This document shows positions 22,567-35,500 of a stretch of 64,000 nt of DNA, piece after piece (the first letter of the stretch is position 1; each line of letters opens with the position of its first letter). The position numbers and the translations under genes are program-made. Under the pieces are notes generated by a model, which was not told the origin of the DNA, searched no databases, and saw only the letters and a program-made list of their open reading frames with translations. The stretch comes from Lutjanus erythropterus (lineage: Eukaryota; Chordata; Actinopteri; Lutjaniformes; Lutjanidae): positions 23,988,595 through 24,052,594 of the forward strand of contig CM034603.1 of assembly GCA_020091685.1 (NCBI GenBank). Direction: 5' to 3'.

Positions 22567-25500
22567 GAAGTATTCATGCTATTATTTTGAGGCGTCTGTT
22601 CATGCTTTCTAGCATGGTTTCTCATTTGTTCTGCATTGACTTAAATCCACTTCAGTGTAAAAGGGAAGGTACTCAGGTAATTGAAGTCCTCTGTTGTTGC
22701 ACACCTATTTTTATACGTTTCAAGTGGTGTTTTAGCATGGTCAGCATTGCTCTGAGGATGTTGGTATGTTATGTAAGGCTGTGTTAATTTTTTTTTTTTT
22801 CAAAATGTTGTACAGTTTTTGCTGTTTAGAGAACCCCAGTATTCATCTCTCTAATTACAACAGAGTTCAAATGAATGTTTCATATTCAAATTTCCTCCAA
22901 AAATACTCTCAAACACACACAAACACACACAACATTATGCCAAAGTAAGAATATTTCTTTGAACACTGTCTCTCTCCTTGGGTTCAGTGTCAGCTGAGGT
23001 AAAGAAGAACTTTATGAAAATCTGACAAACACGGTATCAGATGTTCTCTCACACATTTTTCAAAGCAAGAGACCCCATTTAAAAACACAGTGGTGGCAGG
23101 AAACGCTCATATATTCCAGTGGAATGTTAATTAAACGAGGAATCCAAGAAAATCTCCAATTCCGCTGGAATTCCAAGAGTGACATTTGTGGTGGATATGA
23201 AGGAAAACCCAGAAATGAATAACACACAGTCATTTTTTACAGATGGTCCAGTGTTATGCTGCTTTTTGATGTAAATATACAAGTCACAATGTTTACAAAG
23301 ATCAGAAGTACATTCTAATTGTGAGCTAATAGTGTTCATGTGTATGGATATGTTATAAAGCTATGTATTTTTTATTTTCATGTGTTTGTTTACGGAATGT
23401 TTGCAATATTTGATTATGTATATAGTCCAAAACAAAACTGGTGAATTTATTTACAGGTGACAGAGGGCATTCAAACTAGCATTTAATTATGAAGCATTCC
23501 ACAATATCTCTTAAACCCTGTAACTTGTATTTACTGCTCTTAACCTGCATGTTCTGCAGGTTGGGTCTCATTATCTATTATACCAAAGAGAAAAGGCATG
23601 ATATGCTGCAAGAGAAGAGGTTATTTTGTGGCATTTCTTTGTATTTTCATCCACCGTCTTGTTTACAGTGACCAAAAAGTCTTAAAGTTGCAGTATAATC
23701 ACCCTCCAAAAACAGTATTTGCTCCTGGTAGTTGGTGTCAAGATAAAACTGTTAGAACAGAGCGTCCAGAGAGATTCAAATTTCTTTGTAAATACTCAGA
23801 TTCAGGTAAACAGCAGTGAAGCAAATGAGAAAACCAGTCACAGCACTCAGTAGCTTAGTAACAATGAACAGAGACCATTAATATTAAAGGCAGTTTTGTT
23901 GCTCTTAATCAGTCACTTGGATTTTTTAACTTAACTTGGTCTCAAGAGCGAAATTAGTCTCTGTTTGGTTTGGACTTGTATGTCTGCTGGACTTATGATT
24001 TAGATCAAATTCCGCTAAATGGAGTTTTACCTCACATTCATTTTAGCTAATATGTGACAAAAGCTAATATTTGCTCTTTTATGCTCTTTTATCCCACATT
24101 TTTACATCATATGCATTAATGACCACCATTTGGTGTTCATTTGGTGACTTCACTCTGACTGAATAATGCTCCTAATTCCCTGATCCCCAGTTCTGCTCCA
24201 TCTCATGATGATTGATCCATTAAGGTGTGTGCTTTCACTCAGTCTCGAAAGATTATGTTCCAGTTTGTACTGCTTACATCCAGCAGATTTTACTTGGGAT
24301 TACTTTAAAATAAAGCCGACAGCTTTACAAATGCTCTTCTCTAGTTTCCAAATGAGCAGATATTTAAAAATACGACTAGTAATATTCTATTTTTTCTTGT
24401 TGTTAGGAAATCCTATGAAAAGACCAAAAGAAATCGATAAACTGACCTTTAAGTATTTTCTGATACAGCTTTTTCCTCCGTGCCATGGCCCAAAAACTAC
24501 TAAAAAAGCAAGGAGAAAACAAAACAAAATAAATAATAATCACTACCATGAGTGTTGCCAATCTTAAGGGCTCTGAGTGACTGTTTTGAAGTTGTGTAAA
24601 TGATTAAGAACGAACGGTTTAACCAGTGTGATGCTTGTGAGTAAAAGTCTCCACCTATGTTTCAGAACATTGCACAGCTTGTCACATTTACACCACGTCA
24701 CGCAATGCTGCCTATCATATGAACCAATCTTTACTCATGTTTCAGTAACCTTTACTAAAAGCTGCTGCCCTGCTGTTTTTTTCTAAATGAAATTTAATGC
24801 CTGGCACTCTTTTTCAAAGATTTGGATACAAATGGGTTTTTGGAGAACAGAAAGTACTGAGAAATGGACCAGCACATTGAGGGTTTTGGTCTTTTCATAG
24901 CAATAAAAAAATATAGAAAAACTATTACCTTGCAATAGCTATTAAATATGAAAATTACTAATTGAATATTAAAATTAATTAATTAGTTATTAAACATTCT
25001 CAGCACTCATTTAAGCCAAACAACTTCCAGCTGTTTTTGACAGCGGGTCAGACACCTCTGCATTTTTGAACAATTAGCAGTGGAATTCTGAGCAGTGCAT
25101 TCTGGTCCTTTGTCGATTCAAATTGGACCAAAAGTGAACATTTCCATGGGGATTGGTCATTATTGCAAATAGCTGAGTGGAGTGACTACAGCACTCATCA
25201 CGGATGGCTGCAGGCCACAGTGATGGAAGAAGGAAAAGACCGAGCTTGAGAGAAACCTTTGTCATTTGATAACGCAGCATCTTACTGTCATGTCAGAATT
25301 TTTCATATTTAACTGGATTCTTTTAGCTGGTATTTATTGCATTTCTCTCTTGAAACTTTATTCTGAATTTGTACCCCATTCAGGAGCACAGTTATAGTTT
25401 GTACAATATTTAAAAACGCAGTTGACTGAGCTGGTTGCTCTTCATATTCAATCTGGCTTCCCTCTAATTCCCGCTGGGCAAATAAACATTATGTTACTGT

Positions 25501-26061
25501 TACGTAATCCAGACAGTTTTTCATTAAAAAGGTGGCTGGTATCAAGAGCATGAAAATCTTTTATTAAAAAAAAATGGAAAATTACATTTGAGCACTTTAA
25601 TCTGCTATAATACAGTATTTTGTTCTGATTGTATCCTGTAAAATGATTGTGTTTTGGAATCAAGTGTACAGTAAGGCCAATAATCTTAGAGCTAATGTTG
25701 TATTTCATTGTTTTCAAATACCTCTCATGGAAGTATAAAATGTGTTTTCATTGTCTTTTTATTTATCTTGTGCCGAAATGTACTCAGTGGAGTCGACATT
25801 GGTCTTCATACTTTAGATTCGGTATGTGGGCAGTGTTTGCTAAAGACACATCTCATCTTCTCATCACTCTGTGGTGATGTAGGCACGTTGTAGATATCAG
25901 TGTAAACTTGGAGTAAATAGGAAGATGTTTTCTGGTCTCTAATGTTCATCAGTGAATTGTGAATAAGACAATAAATGTATAATTTTACTGTACTCTGATA
26001 TTCTTGCAACTTTTGTGGTTTTGAAATAGACAAATTGTGTATTTTCTCATATATAAGGCAG

Positions 26062-26067
26062 TTTATT
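26062..26067 (-). promoter_or_regulatory. polyadenylation signal of tmie long isoform
   Basis: AATAAA on the minus strand (TTTATT on +), about 117 nt beyond the tmie stop. It is the first canonical hexamer after the stop. Confidence 0.6.
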
Positions 26068-26183
26068 TTAAATATAATATGATACAAATTTCATCATAGA
26101 AAAAATAATGCATAAAATGTTTGCGAAAAATGTTTGTGAAAAATATGAATTCATCATTTGTGCTTGTCGATGGAGGGCAGAGT

Positions 26184-26503
26184 TCACTTTTGAGCTTTCT
26201 TAGTTCCCCCTTTGCCGCCTCCTTTGCCTCCTTTTTCTCCTTTTTCTCCTTTGTCTCCCTTTTCCCCTCTGTCTCCCTTCTCTCCAGATTTCTTCCCTTT
26301 CCCCTCACGGCCTTCTTTCTTGCTTCCTTCCTTTTCACCGCCCTTTTCACCCTTCTTCTTTGCTGATGCATCCTTTTCATCTCCTTTCCCCTCTTTGGCA
26401 CCTTTGCCTTCTTTCTTGCTCTCCTTGCTCTTCTTCTCTCCTTTGTCGCCGTCCACTTTCCCGGAGACTGTTGTCACCTCCTCATTTTCTTCTGCTTTTG
26501 CAG
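26184..26503 (-). CDS. tmie: tmie terminal exon (long isoform, Lys/Gly/Glu-rich tail)
   Basis: Acceptor TTTTCCTGCAG at 26504 and phase match GGA T|CT GCA AAA. It encodes Ser plus 105 residues beginning [20 protein letters not shown], then a tail made almost only of Lys, Gly, Glu, Asp and Ser, ending TKKAQK-stop. The last 35 residues contain consecutive Gly-X-Y triplets ([20 protein letters not shown]). It corresponds to the shorter Lys-rich tail of mammalian TMIE, but is expanded and low in complexity. The opposite strand is also open, encoding Phe/Ser/Pro, which is only a shadow of the purine bias. Confidence 0.88.
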
Positions 26504-29500
26504 CTGCAGGAAAACAAAAGGGGGGAAAAAAAAAAAGGTCAGCGGCTTCATGGCAGCATTAGGTATCATCAGGGTCCATCCTTTAACACTAATTGGAAAG
26601 GAGAATTTAAAACAACAGAATGCCGGGCTGAGTAGGTTGCGTGTAATGAAGCACATCTGTTCTAATAAGCATGGTCTATTTATTCTTTTAATGACGTTGT
26701 CTGAAGTGCTCTCTGGGTGAGAAATGGAAAACAAAAGTTTACAGTCAGTTTTGTGTGTGTTTGGCAGAGGCAAAATGTTTTTCTCATTATTATTCAGGAG
26801 GCGACACCCCGGGCTGACAGAGGTAGCGAGGATCTCCAGATTAAGGCTGGGGAAAGGTACATTTAAGTAGCAAATACAATTACATCAATATTTACTAATA
26901 TCTCTTTTGAGCTTAAAGGAATAGTTTGACATTTTCAGGAATCTGTTTACTTGCTGACAGATGAGATGATTGTTACAACTCTCATGTCTGTGCGGCAAAA
27001 AATGCAGCTAATGTAAACGCACAACATCACTGTATTCTGGACATTTGACCTTTTCTCACAAATTCTATAAATAAATACTTCCAGGTCATGAGCAATATAT
27101 TTATGTCGTCCTTGGTCCCGCCTTATTTTAATTAGTCGAATCAACTTGAATTCCCATCATGCAGCAATAAACATTGAGAAAAGTGTGGGGGGGAAGGGTT
27201 TACAGTGTACATGACCACTCAGCAGCAAACTGACATTCTTCAGGCCTCAGAATATTTTGTTATTTTTTGCATATTTTGACTTTTTGAAGGGATTTACACC
27301 ATGTGTACTTGCTTTTTGTTCAAGATTTCTCCAAAACAATTAGTTCTAAATTTGTCAAACTTTGCCTCCAGAGACAGATAAGCCAATCAGATATTTTAGG
27401 GGGCTTTTACTGCGCTAAATGGCGGAGAGACAACATTAGTCTAAAATTAGTGTCCGGTTAGCTTAGTTTATCATAAAGACAGGAAAAGGGAAAAAAAAAT
27501 TGCTCTGTCCATGGGTAGCAAAACCCACCTATCAGCACCTCCAAAACTCACTTATTAACATATTTGCATATCTGGTTTTAAAAGGGTAAGTTGTAGTTTC
27601 AGGGGAGTTAGACAGCTAGCGGAGGTTTCACAGTGACAACAAAACTGCAGGAAGTTACTGCTTCTGGCCGCAACTTAGGTTTTGTTGCTATTATGTGAAC
27701 AAGCCACATGTTAGCAAGTGAACTTTTCAGATGCTGTTAGGTGGGGTTTGTTACTTTCAGACAGAACCAGGCTAGCAGTCCGCCCCCCCCCCCCACATCC
27801 ATTCTTTATACTCATCTAAAAGCTTTTTCACGCATAGTTCCCGGTGAAAAACTGGGATACCTTTTCAGGAACCACTCACACGTGCGGCTTCATTCAGGAA
27901 CATTTCAGTCATGCACCTTTTCATATATGCTATAGCAATGCTGGAATAGATCGGGCCAGGGACACTAAATGACTGTAATCATAGGCAGCTAGTTATAGTT
28001 AAAGGTGGGGGATGCAAGGATAGTGGCAGAGAAGAGGATGTATGTGTATTTCATTTACACCAAAACATGCCATTTCCTGCAATATGAGCCTTCAATCATG
28101 GTGACTGAGGCTGCTCTTTCACGATAAAGCTCAGTGTATATTGCACTTACAGGCATTTTCCCTGAAATTAGAGGAACAAATTTCCCTGACTATTGATTCC
28201 TTCTCCCATTCACCCATGCAGGAAATGTTCCTAAACATTTAAGATTCAGACTGTGTGAAAGGGGTTTAAGATAACTTTGTGCTGTCTATAGTTACTTGTT
28301 CCACAGACAGATATGAGAGTGACATTAATCTTATATTGGACTAGCAGAAATTCCAGAAATATCAAAACTATTGCTTGAAATTCTCCAAATGTGCATTTCC
28401 TCTGCAGCAAATATCCCCAAACCTGCCTTATAACACCTAAAACTACATATGCAAAGATAATCTTAAATGTTCAAAAGCTTCTAATCTTTACAGCTGATGC
28501 AAAATAGACCCTGCAGCCTCCTCCTTTTATACATCTACGTATTCCTCACTTAACTGTGTTTGCTTTGTTTTGTTTTATTCTGTTTGTTTTTTGTATTTGT
28601 AATTTCATGAAAACAGAAGAAAATAAATAGTTTCTCGCTCTACCCTATGTTTTCAATTAATCCCTCAGAACATCGAGCACACTGCCTTTTCTTTCAGGCA
28701 TCAGATTTGACAGACAGCTTTTCCACATGAAAGATGTATCTCTAAATTAAAATCACACTAAGCTAAATGGGTCCCACAGATCTGCCTGAAAAACATCTAA
28801 CAGCCTCATATGAGAGTTATTAAATTACATGTATAGATCAGCAAGAAACATCAGCAACTATTGTTTAAAAGCTGTGAAAATTACATAAAACAAAATTCCA
28901 GTTGTGCTTTTTTGCTTGTTTTTTCTTTCTTTTTTCTCTCTCTCTTTTTTTTTGTATGTTTTCCCAGCAGCAAATATTGCAGCAACACTGGATACACAAA
29001 CACAAAGGCCAAGAAACTGAATGGCAAACACACACCAAATGTTAAAAGCTGCCGGAGGGGGTCAGAGTAAACCTGACATTATTTTAGTCGTGTCTTTTAC
29101 TGCGCTGGGTGAATCCAGCTGACTTAAAATAATCAACCAACCATCAGAAGTCTGTGAACAGATTTCCTCGTGTTTTTTGACTGAATTCTGAAACAGTCTT
29201 CTGCTCTTATCCTTCATGCATTTCTCTTCCACACGTAAACGCTTGTCTGCTGCCTCTTTTTCTCCTTGTTTCCTTAGCCTATGTACCCATTTGAGTTTGA
29301 CAAAACTTGACACAAATGTGCTCTGTGCTGGTTTAAAGTCTGTGTTGGTGACGGTTAAATGAAGAGCTGTAATTAAATATCAGATTTTAAAAAGCCAGAT
29401 GTGTCTCAGACTCAGACGTTGCTCCAGTTTTGGTGAAACTTGCACTATAAAAAGAGTTGAGAAAAAAAAATCATTTCAAGGCAACTGCCTTCACTAGATT

Positions 29501-32500
29501 TTTGAGTTTTTAATCAAACTCAAACTCATATGTTTGGAAATAAACTAAACAAAGTTTTGCTGACCTATAATCTTTTGTTGAGATAATTTACTTTTATTCT
29601 TTAACTAAATTTGAAACCATGAGTTTTAGAAATCTCCAACTTGCAATTTGGACAGCAGTGCTCATTTTTGCAGGCACAATTGCTACATATTGCTCCTTTA
29701 ACAGTTTGATTTGGGCTCAAAATTCTAGTTGCCTTGAAAGTTTTAGTTTTGTCAACTTCTTTGCTTTTACAGTGTTGAGTCGTGGTGCATTTTTGCCCAT
29801 GTGTCTTGTTCTTTACATATTGTGTAGTGGAATAATTAAAGGTTAACATTGCCTTCGACAAAAGGCCTTGGCCTTCACACCACCGATAAATGTCAAAAGT
29901 TCAGCTGAGATAACGCCGGGGAAAGTTTTGATAAAACTTGAGGGCATTTTGACATTGTGGCATTTAAAAGAAAATCACAGTTCAGTCCAACTGCGGAAAA
30001 AAATAGTCAAAATTGTAAATGTAATCTCATGTTTCTGTTAGCAACAAACTGTTTCACTGATATCACAGATAATGCGTCCTGAGGAACAAAGCAGGACTTT
30101 TAACCAGACCAAATTCCTTTTCGCAAGTCCGTCACTCATCAGTCGACGTGCTGTGAACCTCAAATGACCTTTTCCTTGCTGCCCTTTTGGAGTTATAGGG
30201 GACAGATGTGTGAGTTGATTTGTTACAACAACTGCTGCAGCTGTCTGGTGGCAACTGAGAACGTCTTCATTTTCATAGATTGCAGATCCGAGGAGCAGAT
30301 TCACAACTACGCCTTTTCAGTCACTGTATTTATTCAATGTTTGTGTGAGCGCTTGTGAGGGAGATGGAGAGATGATATGAGCCTTTAATCCCTCCTTCTC
30401 TTTCTCTAAGTGTGTTTGCAACAGATATTGGCTGTGAAACTAGAAAGGCTCACAGCTTTCTTTTCTCATATTTCGTTCCAGATGCTTTTAACAGCTCGTA
30501 AGTATGTGGTAATAGAGGTGCAGATAAATTCTTAATGGAAAATGTTATTCATCCAAATCGTGCAAAAACTTGGTGAATTTACTTTAACACAAAGTTAAAA
30601 TCCTTTTTATTCTTCTGCACATATGTGAACAGATTTAATAAGATTATGTTAGGTGTAAAAATATATTCATGCACATATCCCAGAAGATAAGAGTGGGAAT
30701 TTCTTGATCTGCATTTGTAACATTTAATTAACTGCTAAGTTGTGTTGGATATTGCCGACTGCTCCGGAAGATCATTTCATAAGAGTACTGTTGCTTTGCA
30801 TAATCAAGCCCCCATTTTAAAAAGAAACTTACAAAAGTATCGGTTGGCACTACCTCTGTCTAGAAAAGCAGCAGGAGTTCCTGCGCAGGAAGCTAAGCCA
30901 TGTACTGGAGAGAGTCAGCGGCCAGACGTCCGTAAGACACCCCCAAAAAAGCAAACTTTGAAATTCAATATCAGTTTGGACACTATATTTAGAATATTTT
31001 CACCACTTTTTCTCACCATCGGACAGCCTTTCCTGACGAGAAACTGCTGTTATATAAGCCAAATATCACTCTCTCCAAAGCGGCAAAACAGTCATTTTAC
31101 CTTGGAGAACATGGGGGTTGCTGGTCTACCATTGCCCTGATCTGTTAGTTTGTTTATATTGTTGAGCGACTTCTATGCTTTAAACAATTGGTTCAAATTC
31201 ACAAAAGTCACACAACAACACAAATAAACTGATCAATGGAGCCAGTAGTAGACTAGAAACTCATTTCCTGCGAGGTAAAATGAATGTTTGTGACAATTGA
31301 GTTTGGTTAGTTTGGAAAGATTTGGCTTGTATAATGGTGGTTTCCCATCAGAAAAGGCTGCCTGACGGCAAGGTAAAGCTTTGAAAATATTCTAAATACA
31401 GTGTACACTTACACTGATGTTGATTTTTTTGGGTGGGACTTTTCCTAGGTGGCTAAATACATTTTTCTTCTAACCCTGTCCACGGTAGTACATTGCATAG
31501 CTGCCATCCTGGTCTCCAAACAGGGAGTTGTTTCAGCTGCCAGCAACTACAGATAATACACTGACTATTAAGTACCTCATACAGCCCCACTTCAAAAAAT
31601 CTGAACTATCCCTTAAACATTCAACAGCACATTTCTCTGCATGTAGACTATTATTGCATGTTTCATCTCAGTGTGCTGTAAACATGATTGGAGAAAAGCA
31701 GCAGTTTGCATATTGTACATTTATGTTGCCCTCCTCCTTAGTTAATCCAGAAGCAAACATTACAGTAGGTTTGTTTTCACTTCATGGTTGAGAGCAGCTA
31801 ACCTCGCTCTTCATAATGGCTGCAGTCAGTGTACCTCCCTTTCAGCCCCCAGCTCTCCCCGCCACATGGTTGATTGGTTATACAGTCACGGAAGAGCTTT
31901 TACTCCAGTGCACATCATATCAGTTCTCTGTGGTGACACTGGAGATATGGATGCTCTCACCACAGTGGATTTACCATGTGATCTTATTTGACACAGTTAT
32001 CATGCAAGAAAAAACTTATTGACAGCTCGATGCTTTTTCTCCCATAATTAATTACACAATAACCAATGAATGTATTCGTGCACATGACTGCATAATATAC
32101 CATCGAGAGGAACAGGACAAGACAGATGTCAGTCCCTATCTGTCATTTTTCTTAACCTGAAAAAGCCACAGAGCTAAGCAGCCGAGACGACGGATACATG
32201 CAAGGAAACCCACCAAAATCCAAAGAGAAAGAGGAAAAACAAGAGATTTAATCACAGATGAGACCAGGGTTTGCTGACATCAGTGATCGTATTTAATTTA
32301 CACTAGCAGGAGATAGTGTGAATGATTTCCTTCATTCAAAGCTAATCAGAAAGCAACCAGGCACATAGAAAGTACAAACAGACATGCTGCATGCATCACC
32401 GTTTCCACTGCTTACAGTCAAGTTGACTCCATTTTATTTATATAGTGCCAAATCATAACAAAGTCATCTCAGAACACTTTATGCTCTTTATAACAGTAGT

Positions 32501-35500
32501 AATTTCCTCACAATTTCCAATATTATCGAAATTATGTGCTCTTAACATTTTTTATGCAAATAAGAATGAAGCAAAATACATGCATCTATATCAAAAAGAT
32601 CTAGGCCTCAAGAAAGAAGAGAGCCTCACAAAAATACAAAAGTCTAGCTTCCCTAAATAAATCAGAGTACTTTTACATGCGCTCTAGTATCCTGGTTATG
32701 TTTTGCAAATGTAAACTAGTGATGTACCTGAATCTGAATATGTTATTTGGGAAAGCACAAATAATACAATGGAAACTGATATTTCCTCTCTGTGAATGTG
32801 GAAAAGGTCAGCTCCATTATTACTTTTAAAAAAAAGAAGGTTGCATCTACCTTAAACAATCACTGACGTAATGCACCAAGATTATTCCGTACAACTGAAG
32901 GATACTTTTATATATTTATTTGTCAGATTTTTCAAGGATGTGGTAATAGTCAGGGAGATGATCAAATGTACTGCTAGAATCACTTATAAAAGGTAATGAA
33001 TAACAGGTTTTTGATGTCAAAACCAGGACAAGGCTCATAATCAGGATACTTGTGCATGTAAACACCCTCTTGCAGAAGCAGTACAATCTGTGTTTTGTAG
33101 CCACATTAAAAGTTTCATTTCTACTGCACACAGTAATTGCTGTACTACAACTCTACTATCAAGCAAGTTTTGAAATACTTAGATTTTAAAATTCAAATTT
33201 TTCTGGCTATAAATTTTAAAAGTGATCTGGTAAGCATTTGAATGGAAGATGTATTTGTCTTTGCTTAAGTTTCCCTTAGCATTTAAGGAAGACCAGGTGG
33301 AATATCTGCAGAATAGATGGGTGTTACATGCATGAAGAGGACTTCTACAGTGTCTACTGATGTATAGACTGTGTTTTTTACTTCAGTTTCCTCAATATTT
33401 CTCTTGATATTTTCATGCAAACGTGCATGAAGCAAAATATGTGCATCTATATTAAAAAGATCTAGGCCATAAGAAAGAAGAGAGCCTCACAAAAATACAA
33501 AAGTATAAACTACAAAAGTTCAGCAGTCCGAAAGAAATAAAGTTTGCAGAAGCAGTACAATCTGTATTTTGCAGCCACAGTAAAAGTTTCATTTTCAACT
33601 GCATACAATTACTGGTGTAATACACTCCCCTACCAAACAAGATTCTAAATATTTTTAGATTGGAAAATTCAAATTGTGCTCTGTTTTCTGGCTACAAATT
33701 TCAACTGTGATGTGGTGAGCATTTTCATGAGATATTTATATTTCCAGCAATAGCATTTAAGGAAGACCAGATTGACTGACTGCAGGACAGATGGCTGATT
33801 AGATACATGAAGGAGACTTTTACAGTGGCCCCCGATGTATACGCCGTATTTCTTAAAGTCACTTGGCCAGTAAGAAGGAATAGGAAAGGTGAGAAAGAGG
33901 AAAAGTCATCCCGTCTCTGACAAAGTGAGGGAGCTGGGGTGCTCCTCGCTGACCCTAGATACTGACAGCTGGCTGTTGTTAGCGCTTTGACTTTGAACCT
34001 GCTCAGAGACTGTCTGTACTGCAGAAGAAGCATCTGGGGTCGCTGGAAGAAAAGAAGAGAAGAGAAGCAAAGAGAAGAGAAGAGAAGAGAAGAGAAGGAA
34101 ATTTAGTATAACAGAGCAGAAAACAGAGCAGAAGAATTGAAACAAGTGCAGCACACTGAGATGGGAACATGTGAGATGAAAGGAGGTGACAGTAAAAATT
34201 TAAGAAATTAAAGCTGCCCTAGAGAAGAAGTTATATAAAAAGACAGCTGTCCTCTTAGCCCTAATCAAAAAGTGGGACTACAACAACCAAGAGCCATGTA
34301 ACACCCTGCAGATTTGCAAAAATGTAATTCTGGTAATAAATTCACATCAGTAGCTCTCCAACCACAGAGAGATGGACTCACTGCAGTTATATCTTCTGCT
34401 TTTCAGGTTTTTAAGTTGTGCTTTAGTGTAAAGCTGTCACAGGGGATATAATGTACTCCGTGCAGTTCATTAATATAACAGGACTTAAATGTAACACTTT
34501 TGTTTGCAGCCACCAGCATTTGAAGCTGCAGCTTCAAGCAGAGATTTAAAAGAAATGGTGGCACAACGTACAATCAATTAGCTGCAAACATTCCAGAAAA
34601 TCACCACAGTCGACATCAGACATCAGAGCTTGTTAATATTAGCAGTTTAACAGAGTGATATTAATACTGGAAAGTTACGAGAGGTACTTACATCCTGGGA
34701 TCTCAGTCAGCTCATTCAGAGGTGGCACTGTCTCTAACGTGTTGGCGTATTTCTTGGCAGCCTGTCTTTGCGCGTGCCGTGCCTCGATTTCCTTTTTGGT
34801 TCTCGGGATTCGACATTTGAATATACAACACAGAGTGATAACTGAAAAAGAGGGTAGAAACATGGACACATGGAGTTTATTTGAAGGACACATGTCGATA
34901 ATTGCAACATATTACACACAATTCAGATTACAACACAAGTTTTATTTGCCCAGTTCTTGAGATAGCCATCTCTGAGATTTCTGCAGCGCCCACAGCAGTT
35001 AGAAATGAGATTTACAAAATTGAATAACAGTTCTGCAGTTCTTACAGAAATAATATTTCTGTCATTCCAGACAATCCACAGACATCACTATGAGCAGTAC
35101 TTGTTGGAACTACTTTCTGCTCTCTAAATCCTCTCCTTGAAAACTGTTGACAGCGAGGTCTGTGGATTATCCAGAGCAATGAAGATATTGTTTATGGACA
35201 AGACTTTACTGTTGATTCTGTGTCAGCCATGGTGTTGAGGTTGTAGGGACAGAATGGCAGTCAGTAAGCCTACAACTGATGTCTGTATTGACATTACATT
35301 TTATGACTTTGGTGCTCTCCTGACTTTTTTTTCCAGTAGGTCAAAGTTTTCAATTATCAAGTCAAATTTTGTAGACATTCATTGTTTCCAGATGTTGAAT
35401 TTTAATGACTTTGGTGATCCTCTGACTTTTCCTCTATAGTGCCACCAAGAAGTTGAAGTAATGTCTCAATGTTACAACTCTAAATAATTTTTTTGTTAAG

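Larger units (their letters stand above)
20892..26061. other. pth1r 3' UTR and pth1r-tmie convergent intergenic region
   Basis: The pth1r 3' UTR begins at 20892. Candidate + strand AATAAA hexamers occur near 24309, 24528 and 24901, but I cannot choose among them. It includes foldback copy C with a nested hAT. 22800-26060 is AT-rich and shows no convincing gene. Confidence 0.6.
26504..33905 (-). other. tmie intron before the long-isoform terminal exon
   Basis: Holds a mosaic fish repeat (26905-27640), foldback copy D (30858-31612) and a local tandem duplication (32559-33865). In the short isoform the part next to 33905 would be 3' UTR. No other exon was recognised. Confidence 0.7.

Noticed and set aside
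24205..24567. 120-codon open frame downstream of pth1r
   Set aside because: AT-rich, no motif, and it lies in probable 3' UTR or intergenic sequence.
26121..26562. Long open frames on the + strand rich in Phe/Ser/Pro
   Set aside because: Antisense shadow of the purine-rich tmie tail exon; composition alone keeps them open.
29062..29313. Lys/Glu-rich 83-codon minus-strand frame inside the tmie intron
   Set aside because: Considered as an extra tmie exon, but there is no acceptor/donor pair in phase and no similarity to the TMIE tail.
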